Below, piece after piece: positions 16,576-24,081 of a stretch of DNA of 64,000 nt. Position numbers and translations under genes: made by a program. The notes below the pieces were generated by a model that worked only from the letters and a program-made list of their open reading frames with translations, did not search any database and was not told the DNA's origin. Numbering within the stretch: the first letter of the stretch is position 1; each line of letters starts with the position of its first letter. This DNA comes from an uncultured Formosa sp. (GTDB taxonomy: Bacteria; Bacteroidota; Bacteroidia; Flavobacteriales; Flavobacteriaceae): positions 1-64,000 of the forward strand of contig NZ_CANMTH010000001.1 of assembly GCF_947500765.1 (NCBI RefSeq), written 5' to 3'.

Positions 16576-17277
16576 TTAATCTAAATACCGTTCTAATTTC
16601 TTATTTAAACCGCCAATTATATCTTCATATTCCTTTTCATTTGATGTATTTGTATCTTCAATATTTTGAACTTTTAAATTAGGTATTATATCAATTTTTC
16701 TAGCAGTTACCACTGCTCCTTTAAGATGCACCTCTACTATTAAACCAGGTAAACCCATAAAAATGTCTGGACCAGCTTGCAGAGGAATGGATGGAGCAAA
16801 CCAAGCTTCAATACTAAATTCCTTATTTAATACTGGGTTATAATATTTACCTGTAGCCTGAATTACATTATATCCTAATATGTTTTTTTGAGATGTTGAA
16901 ATCTTCCAATTAAAATTATATGCCTTTTGTTTAACTTTAAAATCTTGTCCTGCTAATCTTTTGCTAAAAATGATACTATCTGTAGCATAATTAGAATAAA
17001 CCTGTTCATTAAAAGAAGCAAATCGTTTTGCTAATTTTATAAGCATTTGTGTTTTCGGAGAATCACTATCAGATTGTAATTTATCTTCAGCCTCAAAAAA
17101 GGATTCCTCTTTTGTCGCTATTAAATTATAATTTACTGCTTTTGCCTGCTCGCGAACTTCTCTTGTTAACTGTTTTCCTCGTTCATCTAAATTATCTACA
17201 GAACCATGCAGTTTAATCTCAGAAATATGATAATTCACTTTATACGCCGTTTGAGCTTTAGCTGCTATAGAATACAT
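16576..17277 (-). CDS. GLPGLI family protein (module C), 5' end damaged
   Basis: 233 residues from the first ATG (MYSIAAKAQTAYKV). The hallmark FMGLPGLIVEVHLK is near residues 177-190, preceded by IEAWFAPSIPLQAGPD. The first ATG lies inside the signal peptide: upstream codons in the same frame read QVISCLIIFS before an in-frame TAA, with no ATG, GTG or TTG. The normal start seems lost, and module C also lacks a small two-Cys gene, so a deletion between palindrome and GLPGLI gene is likely. It may be poorly exported or not expressed. Confidence 0.75.
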   Translation of the reverse strand: MYSIAAKAQTAYKVNYHISEIKLHGSVDNLDERGKQLTREVREQAKAVNYNLIATKEESFFEAEDKLQSDSDSPKTQMLIKLAKRFASFNEQVYSNYATDSIIFSKRLAGQDFKVKQKAYNFNWKISTSQKNILGYNVIQATGKYYNPVLNKEFSIEAWFAPSIPLQAGPDIFMGLPGLIVEVHLKGAVVTARKIDIIPNLKVQNIEDTNTSNEKEYEDIIGGLNKKLERYLD

Positions 17278-17457
17278 ACTGAATATAATCAGACAAGAAA
17301 TAACCTGAAACAGAGTTTAATTTGGCTTGAAGAACTGAGTGGCATTTAACATAATCTATGCAAGCAAGAAGTTTATCAAACCTAAACAAAAAATTATTAA
17401 AAGAATGAGTCAAAGGATGCCTTTCATCGAAAAACACTAAAAACCAACACCTTAAAC

Positions 17458-17472
17458 TACGGTAAAACCGTA
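17458..17472 (-). promoter_or_regulatory. Operator-like palindrome TACGGT-n3-ACCGTA (module C)
   Basis: 6-bp perfect arms. On the minus strand it is followed after about 28 nt by GTTTTTCGATGAAAG. The spacer closely resembles that of the 5918 site. It lies 181 bp upstream of the damaged module C GLPGLI gene and 39 bp past the MFS stop codon. Confidence 0.55.
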
Positions 17473-17510
17473 AAACGATTAATATTTTAAGTACTCAATC
17501 TTTAATTAAA

Positions 17511-18782
17511 TCATTTAGAATCATTCTCATGCTCCTCCAAATCCTTACGCAAATCGAGCTTCCTAAAGGTTGGAGAAAATACCCCTGTAGTTAGTACAAT
17601 TAATAAGGTCATACTACCTCCAAATACAACGGCTGTAACCGTCCCCATAAGTTTAGCTGTAAGACCACTTTCAAAAGCCCCCAGTTCGTTAGAAGAGCCA
17701 ACAAACATAGAATTTACGGAAGCCACACGTCCACGCATATGGTCGGGTGTTTTTAATTGTAAAATGGTCTGACGAATCACCATTGAAATGCCATCGAAAA
17801 CACCACTAAAAAATAAAGCAACTACCGATACCCAAAACCATGTGGAAATCCCAAACACAATTATACTGCATCCAAATCCAAAAATAGCTATGAGTAACTT
17901 CATCCCGGCATCTTTATTTAAAGGGATATATGCAGAAATAACCATCGTAATAAAAGCTCCCACTGCCGGTGCGGCACGTAACACGCCAAACCCTTGCGGT
18001 CCGACTTTTAAAATATCTTGCGCAAATACAGGCAATAAAGCCACAGCACCTCCAAATAAAACGGCCACCATATCTAAAGTAAGTGCCCCTAAAATGGCTT
18101 TAGTACTAAACACAAACTTTAGGCCTTCTCTTAAACTTTGCATTATAGGTTCTCCAATGTTCGGATTTAAAATAGGCTTTGTAGAAATCTGAGTTAATGC
18201 CATTAATGCTGTTATGGAAAAGCCTACAATTAAACACATAGACCAATGCACTCCAATTAAATGAATAGAAAACCCTGCCAATGCAGGCCCTAATACCGCT
18301 CCCATTTGCCAAACCGAACTACTCCAAGTTGCCGCATTTGGATATAGTTTTTTAGGTACTACTAATGACAATAATGAAAATATAGTGGGGCCTAAAAACG
18401 AACGGACAAATCCGCCAAGAAATACTAAAAAGTAAATAGAATATAGAACTACGTTTTGAGAAAGGTTGCCTACAATTTTTGGCCATGTGAGTAAAAATAA
18501 GCCAAAACTAATCACTGAAAAGCCTAGTATACATTTTATTAGTAAACTCTTTTTTTCGCTCTGATCTACAATATGTCCTGAAAACAAAGCCATAGACACG
18601 GCAGGAATCACTTCCATAAGTCCGATAATTCCTAACGATAATGGATTTTTAGTAATGCTATACACTTCCCATTCTATGACAATAAATTGCATAGACCAGG
18701 CAAATACCATGGCAAAACGGACTAATAAAAATATATTGAATTCTTTGTACCGTAAGGCAGCGTATGGATCTTTCTGTTTCAT
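17511..18782 (-). CDS. MFS transporter, EntS/MFS_3-like exporter
   Basis: 423 residues, about 11-12 transmembrane helices, inner membrane. Begins DPYAALRYKEFNIFLLVRFAM and contains FVRSFLGPTIFSLL and MRGRVASVNSMFVGSSNELGAFESG, the pattern of the EntS/DUF894 group that exports siderophores or drugs. The direct substrate is not evident. A TACATTTG promoter box lies 20 bp upstream of the ATG. It is transcribed alone; the GLPGLI locus begins 234 bp after its stop. Confidence 0.85.
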   Translation of the reverse strand: MKQKDPYAALRYKEFNIFLLVRFAMVFAWSMQFIVIEWEVYSITKNPLSLGIIGLMEVIPAVSMALFSGHIVDQSEKKSLLIKCILGFSVISFGLFLLTWPKIVGNLSQNVVLYSIYFLVFLGGFVRSFLGPTIFSLLSLVVPKKLYPNAATWSSSVWQMGAVLGPALAGFSIHLIGVHWSMCLIVGFSITALMALTQISTKPILNPNIGEPIMQSLREGLKFVFSTKAILGALTLDMVAVLFGGAVALLPVFAQDILKVGPQGFGVLRAAPAVGAFITMVISAYIPLNKDAGMKLLIAIFGFGCSIIVFGISTWFWVSVVALFFSGVFDGISMVIRQTILQLKTPDHMRGRVASVNSMFVGSSNELGAFESGLTAKLMGTVTAVVFGGSMTLLIVLTTGVFSPTFRKLDLRKDLEEHENDSK

Positions 18783-18801
18783 AACCTATCTAAAGATGAA
18801 A

Positions 18802-18809
18802 CAAATGTA
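18802..18809 (-). promoter_or_regulatory. Promoter -7 box TACATTTG for the MFS gene
   Basis: Fits TAnnTTTG on the minus strand and sits 20 bp upstream of ATG at 18782. Confidence 0.6.
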
Positions 18810-18844
18810 CAAAAGTGACTGTTTTAAAAAATTCTGATACTCAT

Positions 18845-19204
18845 TTAATTTTTACAAATATCATTAATATATACGTCTAATTCTAAATGGAACAAGGTTC
18901 CGGTAATTAAATCGTCTATATCTCTTAACTCTAAAGCATTTATAGCTAAATCGACTTGCTTACAAGGTGTTTTTAACAACATAAACCTACTGCGTTCTTT
19001 ACCTTTACAATACCCACAGGGATTTATAGACTTAACATAATCGATTTGTTTTTGAAACTGAATAATTTCATAATACGTAAGATAAAACCCCATATCACGG
19101 AAAATAATTTGAATTTTAGGAGACTGTTTTTCAGGTTTTTCTTCATTCCAAATAAAAGAAACACCGAATGCATTATGGTATATTTTATTGATGTCTTGAT
19201 CCAT
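18845..19204 (-). CDS. Conserved hypothetical protein with CxxC and paired cysteines (119 aa)
   Basis: 119 residues, soluble, no signal. The centre carries PCGYCKGKERSRFMLLKTPC, with three cysteines that could bind a metal, near residues 62-80; a last cysteine is near the C terminus. I do not recognise a named family. It starts DQDINKIYHNAFGVSF. Located between recJ and the MFS gene on the same strand, 64 bp past the recJ start, so it may share a transcript with neither or both. Confidence 0.6.
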   Translation of the reverse strand: MDQDINKIYHNAFGVSFIWNEEKPEKQSPKIQIIFRDMGFYLTYYEIIQFQKQIDYVKSINPCGYCKGKERSRFMLLKTPCKQVDLAINALELRDIDDLITGTLFHLELDVYINDICKN

Positions 19205-19268
19205 AGCTTTAACTTTTGAATCACTAAAATACCTATTATTTATATTTAATCTAAATAAAAATAATATT

Positions 19269-20957
19269 TTATTTTAAATCCCTCAATTTTAACTGCAAAC
19301 TAGTTGTTCCTTTCCAGTGATTTTCATCTATAGAATAAACCACACTAAAAGGGATTTTAGTAGAAACTAAATCAATCTTTCCACCTAGATTAAACCCAAT
19401 ACAAACAATAGGGTTTACGTTGGGTTGCTTCACGGTTATACGCAAATGATCTTCGTCTTTCCCAACACATTTTCCATAACCAGTATCTACAACACCTTCT
19501 GTCATAAACACAGGCATCATATTCCCTGGACCAAAGGGAGCAAACTGCTTAAGAATGCGGTAAAATTTAGGTGTAATATTTTTAAGTTCAATATTCGCTT
19601 CAATTTTAATTTCTGGAGACAATAATTTCGGATCTATAGTACTGGACACCACATCTTCAAAAGCCTGTTTAAAAGCATCGTAATTCTCTGGTAGTAATGT
19701 TAATCCTGCAGCGTATTTATGTCCGCCAAATTGTTCAATATGTTCACTACAAGCATCTAAAGCATTATACACATCGAAACCAATAACAGAACGTGCAGAA
19801 GCTGCTAATTTATCGCCACTTTTAGTAAATACTAACGTTGGTCTATAATAGGTCTCTATAAGTCTGGATGCCACAATACCAATTACCCCTTTGTGCCAAT
19901 CTTCTTGATATACTACAGATGTTAAACGATCTTGCTCGTTAAGTTCTTCAATCTGGACTAGAGCTTGTTTTGTAATTTCCTGATCGGCTTCACGACGGTC
20001 TAAATTAAAACTTTCAATTTCTGCGGCATAGATTTCAGCTTGAGCTTCATCCATTTCAGTAAGCAATTGCACGGCATAAGTTCCGTGTTTCATACGTCCG
20101 GCAGCATTAATTCTAGGTGCTACTATAAAAACCACATCGGTAATGGTGAACTCTGTTTTATCGACCTGATTTAAAATGGCTTTAATGCCTGGTCTCGGAT
20201 TCTCGTTAATAATTTGAAGTCCGTAATACGCCAAAATTCGGTTTTCTCCAGTAATAGGTACAATATCGGCACCGATAGCCGTAGCCACTAAATCTAAATA
20301 TTCTCCTAGATCGTCTATAGTATAACCCTGTTTAGATGCTAAGGCTTGAATGAGTTTAAAACCAACACCACAACCACACAACTCCTTATACGGATACTCG
20401 CAATCGTCACGTTTTGGATCTAGAACTGCAGCGGCATCTGGAATAGCATCGCCTGGTCTGTGGTGATCGCAAATAATAAAATCGATGCCCTTTTCTTTGG
20501 CATATGCCACTTTATCGATTGCTTTTATACCACAGTCTAACGCCACTATAAGAGTAAAATCGTTATCGTGAGCAAAATCAATGCCTTTAAAAGACACGCC
20601 ATAACCTTCGTCGTAACGATCCGGAATATATGTTATCACATTCTCCTGACGTGTTCGTAAATACGAACTCATTAACGCCACAGACGTGGTTCCGTCGACA
20701 TCATAATCGCCATACACCATGATATTTTCACCAGTTTCCAGAGCCTGTTCTATACGTGCCACAGCGCGATCCATGTCTTTCATTAAAAACGGATCGTGTA
20801 ACTCACTAAGATTCGGCCTGAAGAAAGATTTAGCGTCTTTGAAGGTCTCAATGCCACGTTGCAATAATAACGATGCTGTTAATTCATCTATTTGAAGCGC
20901 TTCTTGTAATGCTTTTACTTTCTGAGATTCTGGTTTTGGTTTTATGGTCCAACGCAT
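19269..20957 (-). CDS. recJ: Single-stranded-DNA-specific 5'-3' exonuclease RecJ
   Basis: 562 residues, typical length. DHH-superfamily motifs in order: GDYDVDGTTS (83-92), VALDCGIKA (near 140), CDHHRPGD (near 163), and the DHHA1 motif QFGGHKYAAG (near 410). It degrades single strands from 5' ends in RecF-pathway recombination and mismatch repair, using two Mn2+ ions. Followed by the hypothetical gene at 18845; OsmC gene is 22 bp upstream on the same strand. Confidence 0.96.
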   Translation of the reverse strand: MRWTIKPKPESQKVKALQEALQIDELTASLLLQRGIETFKDAKSFFRPNLSELHDPFLMKDMDRAVARIEQALETGENIMVYGDYDVDGTTSVALMSSYLRTRQENVITYIPDRYDEGYGVSFKGIDFAHDNDFTLIVALDCGIKAIDKVAYAKEKGIDFIICDHHRPGDAIPDAAAVLDPKRDDCEYPYKELCGCGVGFKLIQALASKQGYTIDDLGEYLDLVATAIGADIVPITGENRILAYYGLQIINENPRPGIKAILNQVDKTEFTITDVVFIVAPRINAAGRMKHGTYAVQLLTEMDEAQAEIYAAEIESFNLDRREADQEITKQALVQIEELNEQDRLTSVVYQEDWHKGVIGIVASRLIETYYRPTLVFTKSGDKLAASARSVIGFDVYNALDACSEHIEQFGGHKYAAGLTLLPENYDAFKQAFEDVVSSTIDPKLLSPEIKIEANIELKNITPKFYRILKQFAPFGPGNMMPVFMTEGVVDTGYGKCVGKDEDHLRITVKQPNVNPIVCIGFNLGGKIDLVSTKIPFSVVYSIDENHWKGTTSLQLKLRDLK

Positions 20958-20978
20958 AGTTTATAGCTGACTATATTT

Positions 20979-21401
20979 TTAATTATTATGATAATGAGAA
21001 CGTACTTTAACATCGGCAAAGCGACGAAACATTTCCATAACACCGCAATATTTATCGACAGACAAATCTACAGCTCTTTTAATTTTTACTTCATTTAAAT
21101 CTGTACCATAAAAATGATAATCTACAGTAACTAAATGATAATATTTTGGATGTTCTTCGGTTAAATGCCCTTCAATAACAATTTTAAAATCGTCTATCTC
21201 AACCTTCATTTTTTCTAACATTGGCGTAATATCTACCCCCGAACATCCTGCAAGTGCTGTTAACATTAATGCCTTAGGGCGCAATCCGTCACCTTTACCA
21301 CCATTATCTGCTCCTAAATCTATTAATACAGTTTTTCCACTTGGATTATCAGATTCAAACTGAACATTTTTTTTCCATTGAGTTGTAACAAGATGTGTCA
21401 T
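20979..21401 (-). CDS. OsmC/Ohr family peroxiredoxin-like protein
   Basis: 140 residues from ATG at 21401 (MTHLVTTQWKKNVQF). Contains LTALAGCSGVDITPMLEK with one catalytic cysteine and DKYCGVMEMFRR with the second, the pair that reduces organic hydroperoxides in this family. The frame is open to ATG at 21434, but a TATTTTTG promoter box covers those codons, so 21401 is preferred. Divergent from the AhpD-like gene, another redox protein, with a short shared control region; then 22 bp to recJ. Confidence 0.88.
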   Translation of the reverse strand: MTHLVTTQWKKNVQFESDNPSGKTVLIDLGADNGGKGDGLRPKALMLTALAGCSGVDITPMLEKMKVEIDDFKIVIEGHLTEEHPKYYHLVTVDYHFYGTDLNEVKIKRAVDLSVDKYCGVMEMFRRFADVKVRSHYHNN

Positions 21402-21431
21402 AATTGCATTATTTTTCGTTAATTGATACTT

Positions 21432-21439
21432 CAAAAATA
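21432..21439 (-). promoter_or_regulatory. Promoter -7 box TATTTTTG for the OsmC gene
   Basis: TAnnTTTG on the minus strand; transcription would begin about 21425, consistent with the ATG at 21401 and not with ATG at 21434. Confidence 0.5.
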
Positions 21440-21459
21440 CGACTAAAATTCAGAATAAA

Positions 21460-22050
21460 ATGCCACTAATAACACCATTATCTCCCGACCACGATCTAGA
21501 AACACAAGATTTAGCAACCTTTTTTAACGAAACATTGGGCTTCTGCCCAAACTCGGTTTTAACCATGCAACGCCGGCCAGCCATAAGTAAAGCCTTCATT
21601 AATTTAAACAAAGCCGTGATGGCTAACGAAGGTCGCGTAACTTCCGCTTTAAAACGCCTGATTGCTTGGGTTAGTAGTAATGCTACAGGCTGTCGCTATT
21701 GCCAAGCACACGCTATTCGTGCCGCAGAGCGCTATGGAGCCGAACAAGAGCAACTCGATAACGTTTGGGAGTATCGCACCCACCCCGCATTTAGCGAGGC
21801 CGAACGTGTGGCTTTAGATTTTAGTTTGGCAGCCTCACAAATACCGAATGCTGTAGACGACACTTTAAAAAAGCGATTGAACACTTATTGGAACGAAGGC
21901 GAAATTGTAGAAATGTTAGGAGTGATTTCACTATTCGGATATTTAAACCGTTGGAACGACAGCATGGGAACCACATTGGAAGACGAGGCCATAGAAAGTG
22001 GCGAACAGCATTTAGGAAAACACGGCTGGGAAAAGGGTAAACATATTTAA
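21460..22050 (+). CDS. Carboxymuconolactone decarboxylase / AhpD-like protein
   Basis: 196 residues, all-helical CMD fold. The redox motif C78-x-x-C81 with nearby H84 (TGCRYCQAHAIRAA) matches the AhpD-type peroxidase-related group. Helix EIVEMLGVISLFGYLNRW follows. Proteins of this type handle peroxides or act as disulfide reductants; the substrate is not shown. Divergent partner is OsmC, which supports an oxidative-stress role by context. Followed by the second flavobacterial repeat element. Confidence 0.85.
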   Translation: MPLITPLSPDHDLETQDLATFFNETLGFCPNSVLTMQRRPAISKAFINLNKAVMANEGRVTSALKRLIAWVSSNATGCRYCQAHAIRAAERYGAEQEQLDNVWEYRTHPAFSEAERVALDFSLAASQIPNAVDDTLKKRLNTYWNEGEIVEMLGVISLFGYLNRWNDSMGTTLEDEAIESGEQHLGKHGWEKGKHI

Positions 22051-22058
22051 ACGGTTTT

Positions 22059-22145
22059 GGGCGTTCCCCTTTTGGGGCGCGCTTTCCGTTGTATCTTTTA
22101 TGGTTGAAAAAGACCATAAAAGGATGCCACTGCAATCGCTAACGC
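22059..22145 (+). repeat. Flavobacterial GGGCGTT...TCGCTAACGC hairpin element, copy 2
   Basis: Starts GGGCGTTCCCC, contains ggggcgcgctttccg, a 13-bp stem TATCTTTTATGGT/ACCATAAAAGGATG around tgaaaaag, and ends ccactgcaatcgctaacgc. Same architecture as 9619-9722. Confidence 0.7.
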
Positions 22146-22172
22146 AAATGGATTTTCAATTATAGAATATCT

Positions 22173-22213
22173 GTTCATTTTTTCCATTGATGAAAAAACG
22201 AACCAAAAAAATC
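22173..22213 (-). repeat. Flavobacterial hairpin repeat, copy 2
   Basis: Minus-strand GATTTTTTTGGTTCGTTTTT..., ending CAATGGAAAAAATGAAC, matches the 7990 copy in leader and stem. Only 28 bp separate it from the GGGCGTT element. Confidence 0.6.
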
Positions 22214-22419
22214 TAGGCTTACGAATCTTTATCTAAATTTATCGTTTACCACCACATGTTCTCTGAAATTGTAAACCCCTCAATTTAAGTCATTAAAATA
22301 TCAAAATTCCGATATTTTTTTCCTTCTCATTTATTCAATAAAATCAGCATATTTGGCTGAAAATCGTCTAGAAATTCATTAAATAAATTTGATTTCACAA
22401 CATTTATTTTTCTATTATA

Positions 22420-22451
22420 TTTGATTAAATGTAAAGTATTATATACTTTTA
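22420..22451 (+). promoter_or_regulatory. Promoter with overlapping palindrome for DUF2975/XRE operon
   Basis: TTTG (22420-22423), then 20 bp, then TACTTTTA (22444-22451), fits the Bacteroidota -33/-7 spacing. The perfect palindrome AAAGTAT-tat-ATACTTT (22433-22449) overlaps the -7 box, as expected for autorepression by the XRE protein encoded downstream. Confidence 0.5.
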
Positions 22452-22468
22452 TATAAAAATAATAGAAT

Positions 22469-22942
22469 ATGAACATACAAATACTACCCAATTGGTGCAA
22501 AAAAATAGGCATCTTAATTTTTATCACATTTGCAATATTAGCTGGTAGCGATGGCTTTAGAGCCGGCTGGAATAGTGTAAGAGACACTAGTCCCTACGAC
22601 AAACAAGCTAAAAGTACTCTTAATAATCACGGAGACACAATTCAAGGAGAGACCAAACCTGAGACACATTATTTTTATTTCGGAAAAGAGACAACTCACT
22701 TATTTAATATTATAAGTATGGTAGGACTGTTTATATATATACTATCTAAAGAAAAAATTGAAGACGATTATATCAATAAATTACGAGCAGATTCATTTCA
22801 GCTTTCCATCTTAATTTTTCTATTGGTTTCATTAGGAATTTATGTATTCCAAGCCAATTTAAATATGCCTGTAGATTATTTTCTATTCCCTTATATGATA
22901 CTATTCCTCATTATATTTTCCATAAAAAAACGAGTGTATTAA
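22469..22942 (+). CDS. DUF2975-type membrane protein
   Basis: 157 residues with four predicted transmembrane helices (about 13-31, 76-94, 110-130, 135-153) and a hydrophilic loop between the first two. The GSDGFRAGWNSV motif after helix 1 and pairing with a small XRE regulator are typical of DUF2975/YozG-type pairs. Function is unknown; possibly a membrane sensor for the regulator. Stop codon overlaps the next start as TAATG, implying coupled translation. Confidence 0.72.
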   Translation: MNIQILPNWCKKIGILIFITFAILAGSDGFRAGWNSVRDTSPYDKQAKSTLNNHGDTIQGETKPETHYFYFGKETTHLFNIISMVGLFIYILSKEKIEDDYINKLRADSFQLSILIFLLVSLGIYVFQANLNMPVDYFLFPYMILFLIIFSIKKRVY

Positions 22943-23136
22943 TGAAAAACCTCATAAAAGTAGAGCGAGCAAGACACAATTTAACCCAAGCAGATTTAGC
23001 TGAGAAATTGCAAGTTTCCAGACAAACTATTCACGCTATTGAAAATAACAAATTCAACCCCTCAGTAATCTTAGCCATTAAAATGGCTCGATTTTTTGAT
23101 GTAACTGTTGAATATTTATTTGATATCGAAGAATAA
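22942..23136 (+). CDS. Small XRE/Cro-type repressor (YozG-like)
   Basis: 64 residues consisting of one helix-turn-helix domain: ARHNLTQADLAEKLQVSRQTIHAIENNKFNPSV with DNA-contacting SRQTIHAIE helix, ending FFDVTVEYLFDIEE. This is the YozG type of stand-alone HTH. It overlaps the DUF2975 gene by one base (TAATG) and probably represses the pair through the palindrome at 22433. Confidence 0.9.
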   Translation: MKNLIKVERARHNLTQADLAEKLQVSRQTIHAIENNKFNPSVILAIKMARFFDVTVEYLFDIEE

Positions 23137-23140
23137 GATT

Positions 23141-23710
23141 TTATAGTATATCGTGGACTCTTTTTTGTAGTTCAGGCACAACTGATGCTTCGAACCACGG
23201 ATTTTTAGACAGCCAAAATCGGTTTCGTGGCGACGGGTGCGGAATAGGAAAATACGTAGGTAAATACGATTCGAAGTTGGAAACAGTTTCAGTTAAATTT
23301 GTTCCAACGTCTGCTTTTAGATAATATTTCTGAGCATAATTCCCAATTAAAATCACAAGCTTTACATCTGGCATTTTACTAAATAACGTGGCATGCCATT
23401 GAGGCGCACATTCGGGTCTTGGAGGTAAATCGCCACTTTTACCTTTACCAGGATAACAAAATCCCATAGGAATAATGGCGAAATTCTTGGTATTATAAAA
23501 CTGGTCTTCGGTGACATTTAGCCACGTTCTTAAACGCTTACCGCTAGCGTCGTCCCAAGCAATTCCAGAATTATGCACTTTTAGTCCTGGTGCCTGACCA
23601 ATAATTACAATCTTAGATTCGGAATGCGCCGTTACAATAGGATGCGGACCTAAAGGCAAAGCGTCTGCACAAATGGTGCATTGCTTAATCTGACATAAAA
23701 GCGCATCCAT
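23141..23710 (-). CDS. Uracil-DNA glycosylase superfamily protein
   Basis: 189 residues. Motif A reads IIGQAPGLKVHNSG (near 34-46), and the C-terminal motif is PIPHPSPRNRFWL (near 154-166), both characteristic of the UDG fold. N-terminal cysteines (C6, C11, C14) and one near 106 might bind an Fe-S cluster as in family 4, but the spacing is not classical. It probably removes uracil or a damaged base, though some family members have lost activity. Converges with the XRE gene, 4 bp apart; HopJ-like gene is 6 bp upstream. Confidence 0.8.
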   Translation of the reverse strand: MDALLCQIKQCTICADALPLGPHPIVTAHSESKIVIIGQAPGLKVHNSGIAWDDASGKRLRTWLNVTEDQFYNTKNFAIIPMGFCYPGKGKSGDLPPRPECAPQWHATLFSKMPDVKLVILIGNYAQKYYLKADVGTNLTETVSNFESYLPTYFPIPHPSPRNRFWLSKNPWFEASVVPELQKRVHDIL

Positions 23711-23716
23711 AATTGC

Positions 23717-24061
23717 TTATTTCAATTTTAAAGGGTCTCCTTCAAATTCTAATCCTTCAAACCCTGTTTTTATAAAATTTCTAATGTTTTGATGTCCGTT
23801 TCCTTCTGGATCTCCTAAGACATCTATATAATAAAACTGACCAAAACATGCTAATGTCTCTTCCTTTGTAAACCCTTGAAGTTTTGCAAAAGCAAACAAT
23901 TTACAAGAGCCAGAGTTTTCTCCTGCTTTATTATATACCTCTCCATTTGTAAAGGCTGTTGGTGTAAATTCGTAATAAGCATCTATAACGTCCATTGTAT
24001 CTGAAAACACAACAGACTTAGGTATGTTTTGTACTTTTTCTTTAAATATGTCTAATGTCAT
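23717..24061 (-). CDS. HopJ type III effector-like protein
   Basis: 114 residues, soluble, no signal. FSDTMDVIDAYYEFTPTAFTNG and GSCKLFAFAKLQGFTKEETLACFGQFYYIDVL followed by HQNIRNFIKTGF match the HopJ family (PF08888), widespread in non-pathogens as a housekeeping protein of unknown role; the effector name comes from Pseudomonas and does not imply secretion here. It sits 6 bp upstream of the UDG gene and 20 bp downstream of rsmI on the same strand, so a three-gene operon is likely. Confidence 0.85.
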   Translation of the reverse strand: MTLDIFKEKVQNIPKSVVFSDTMDVIDAYYEFTPTAFTNGEVYNKAGENSGSCKLFAFAKLQGFTKEETLACFGQFYYIDVLGDPEGNGHQNIRNFIKTGFEGLEFEGDPLKLK

Positions 24062-24081
24062 TTTATGAAAACTATTTATAT

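Noticed and set aside
10507..17277. Insertion sequence as cause of the tandem array
   Set aside because: No transposase frame or terminal inverted repeats seen; unequal recombination between direct repeats explains the pattern.
18106..18312. 68-aa minus-strand frame within the MFS gene
   Set aside because: Alternative frame inside a well-supported membrane-protein gene, no start context or family.
23717..24061. Type III secretion effector
   Set aside because: HopJ-family proteins occur in many non-pathogens; no secretion signal or T3SS genes are present.
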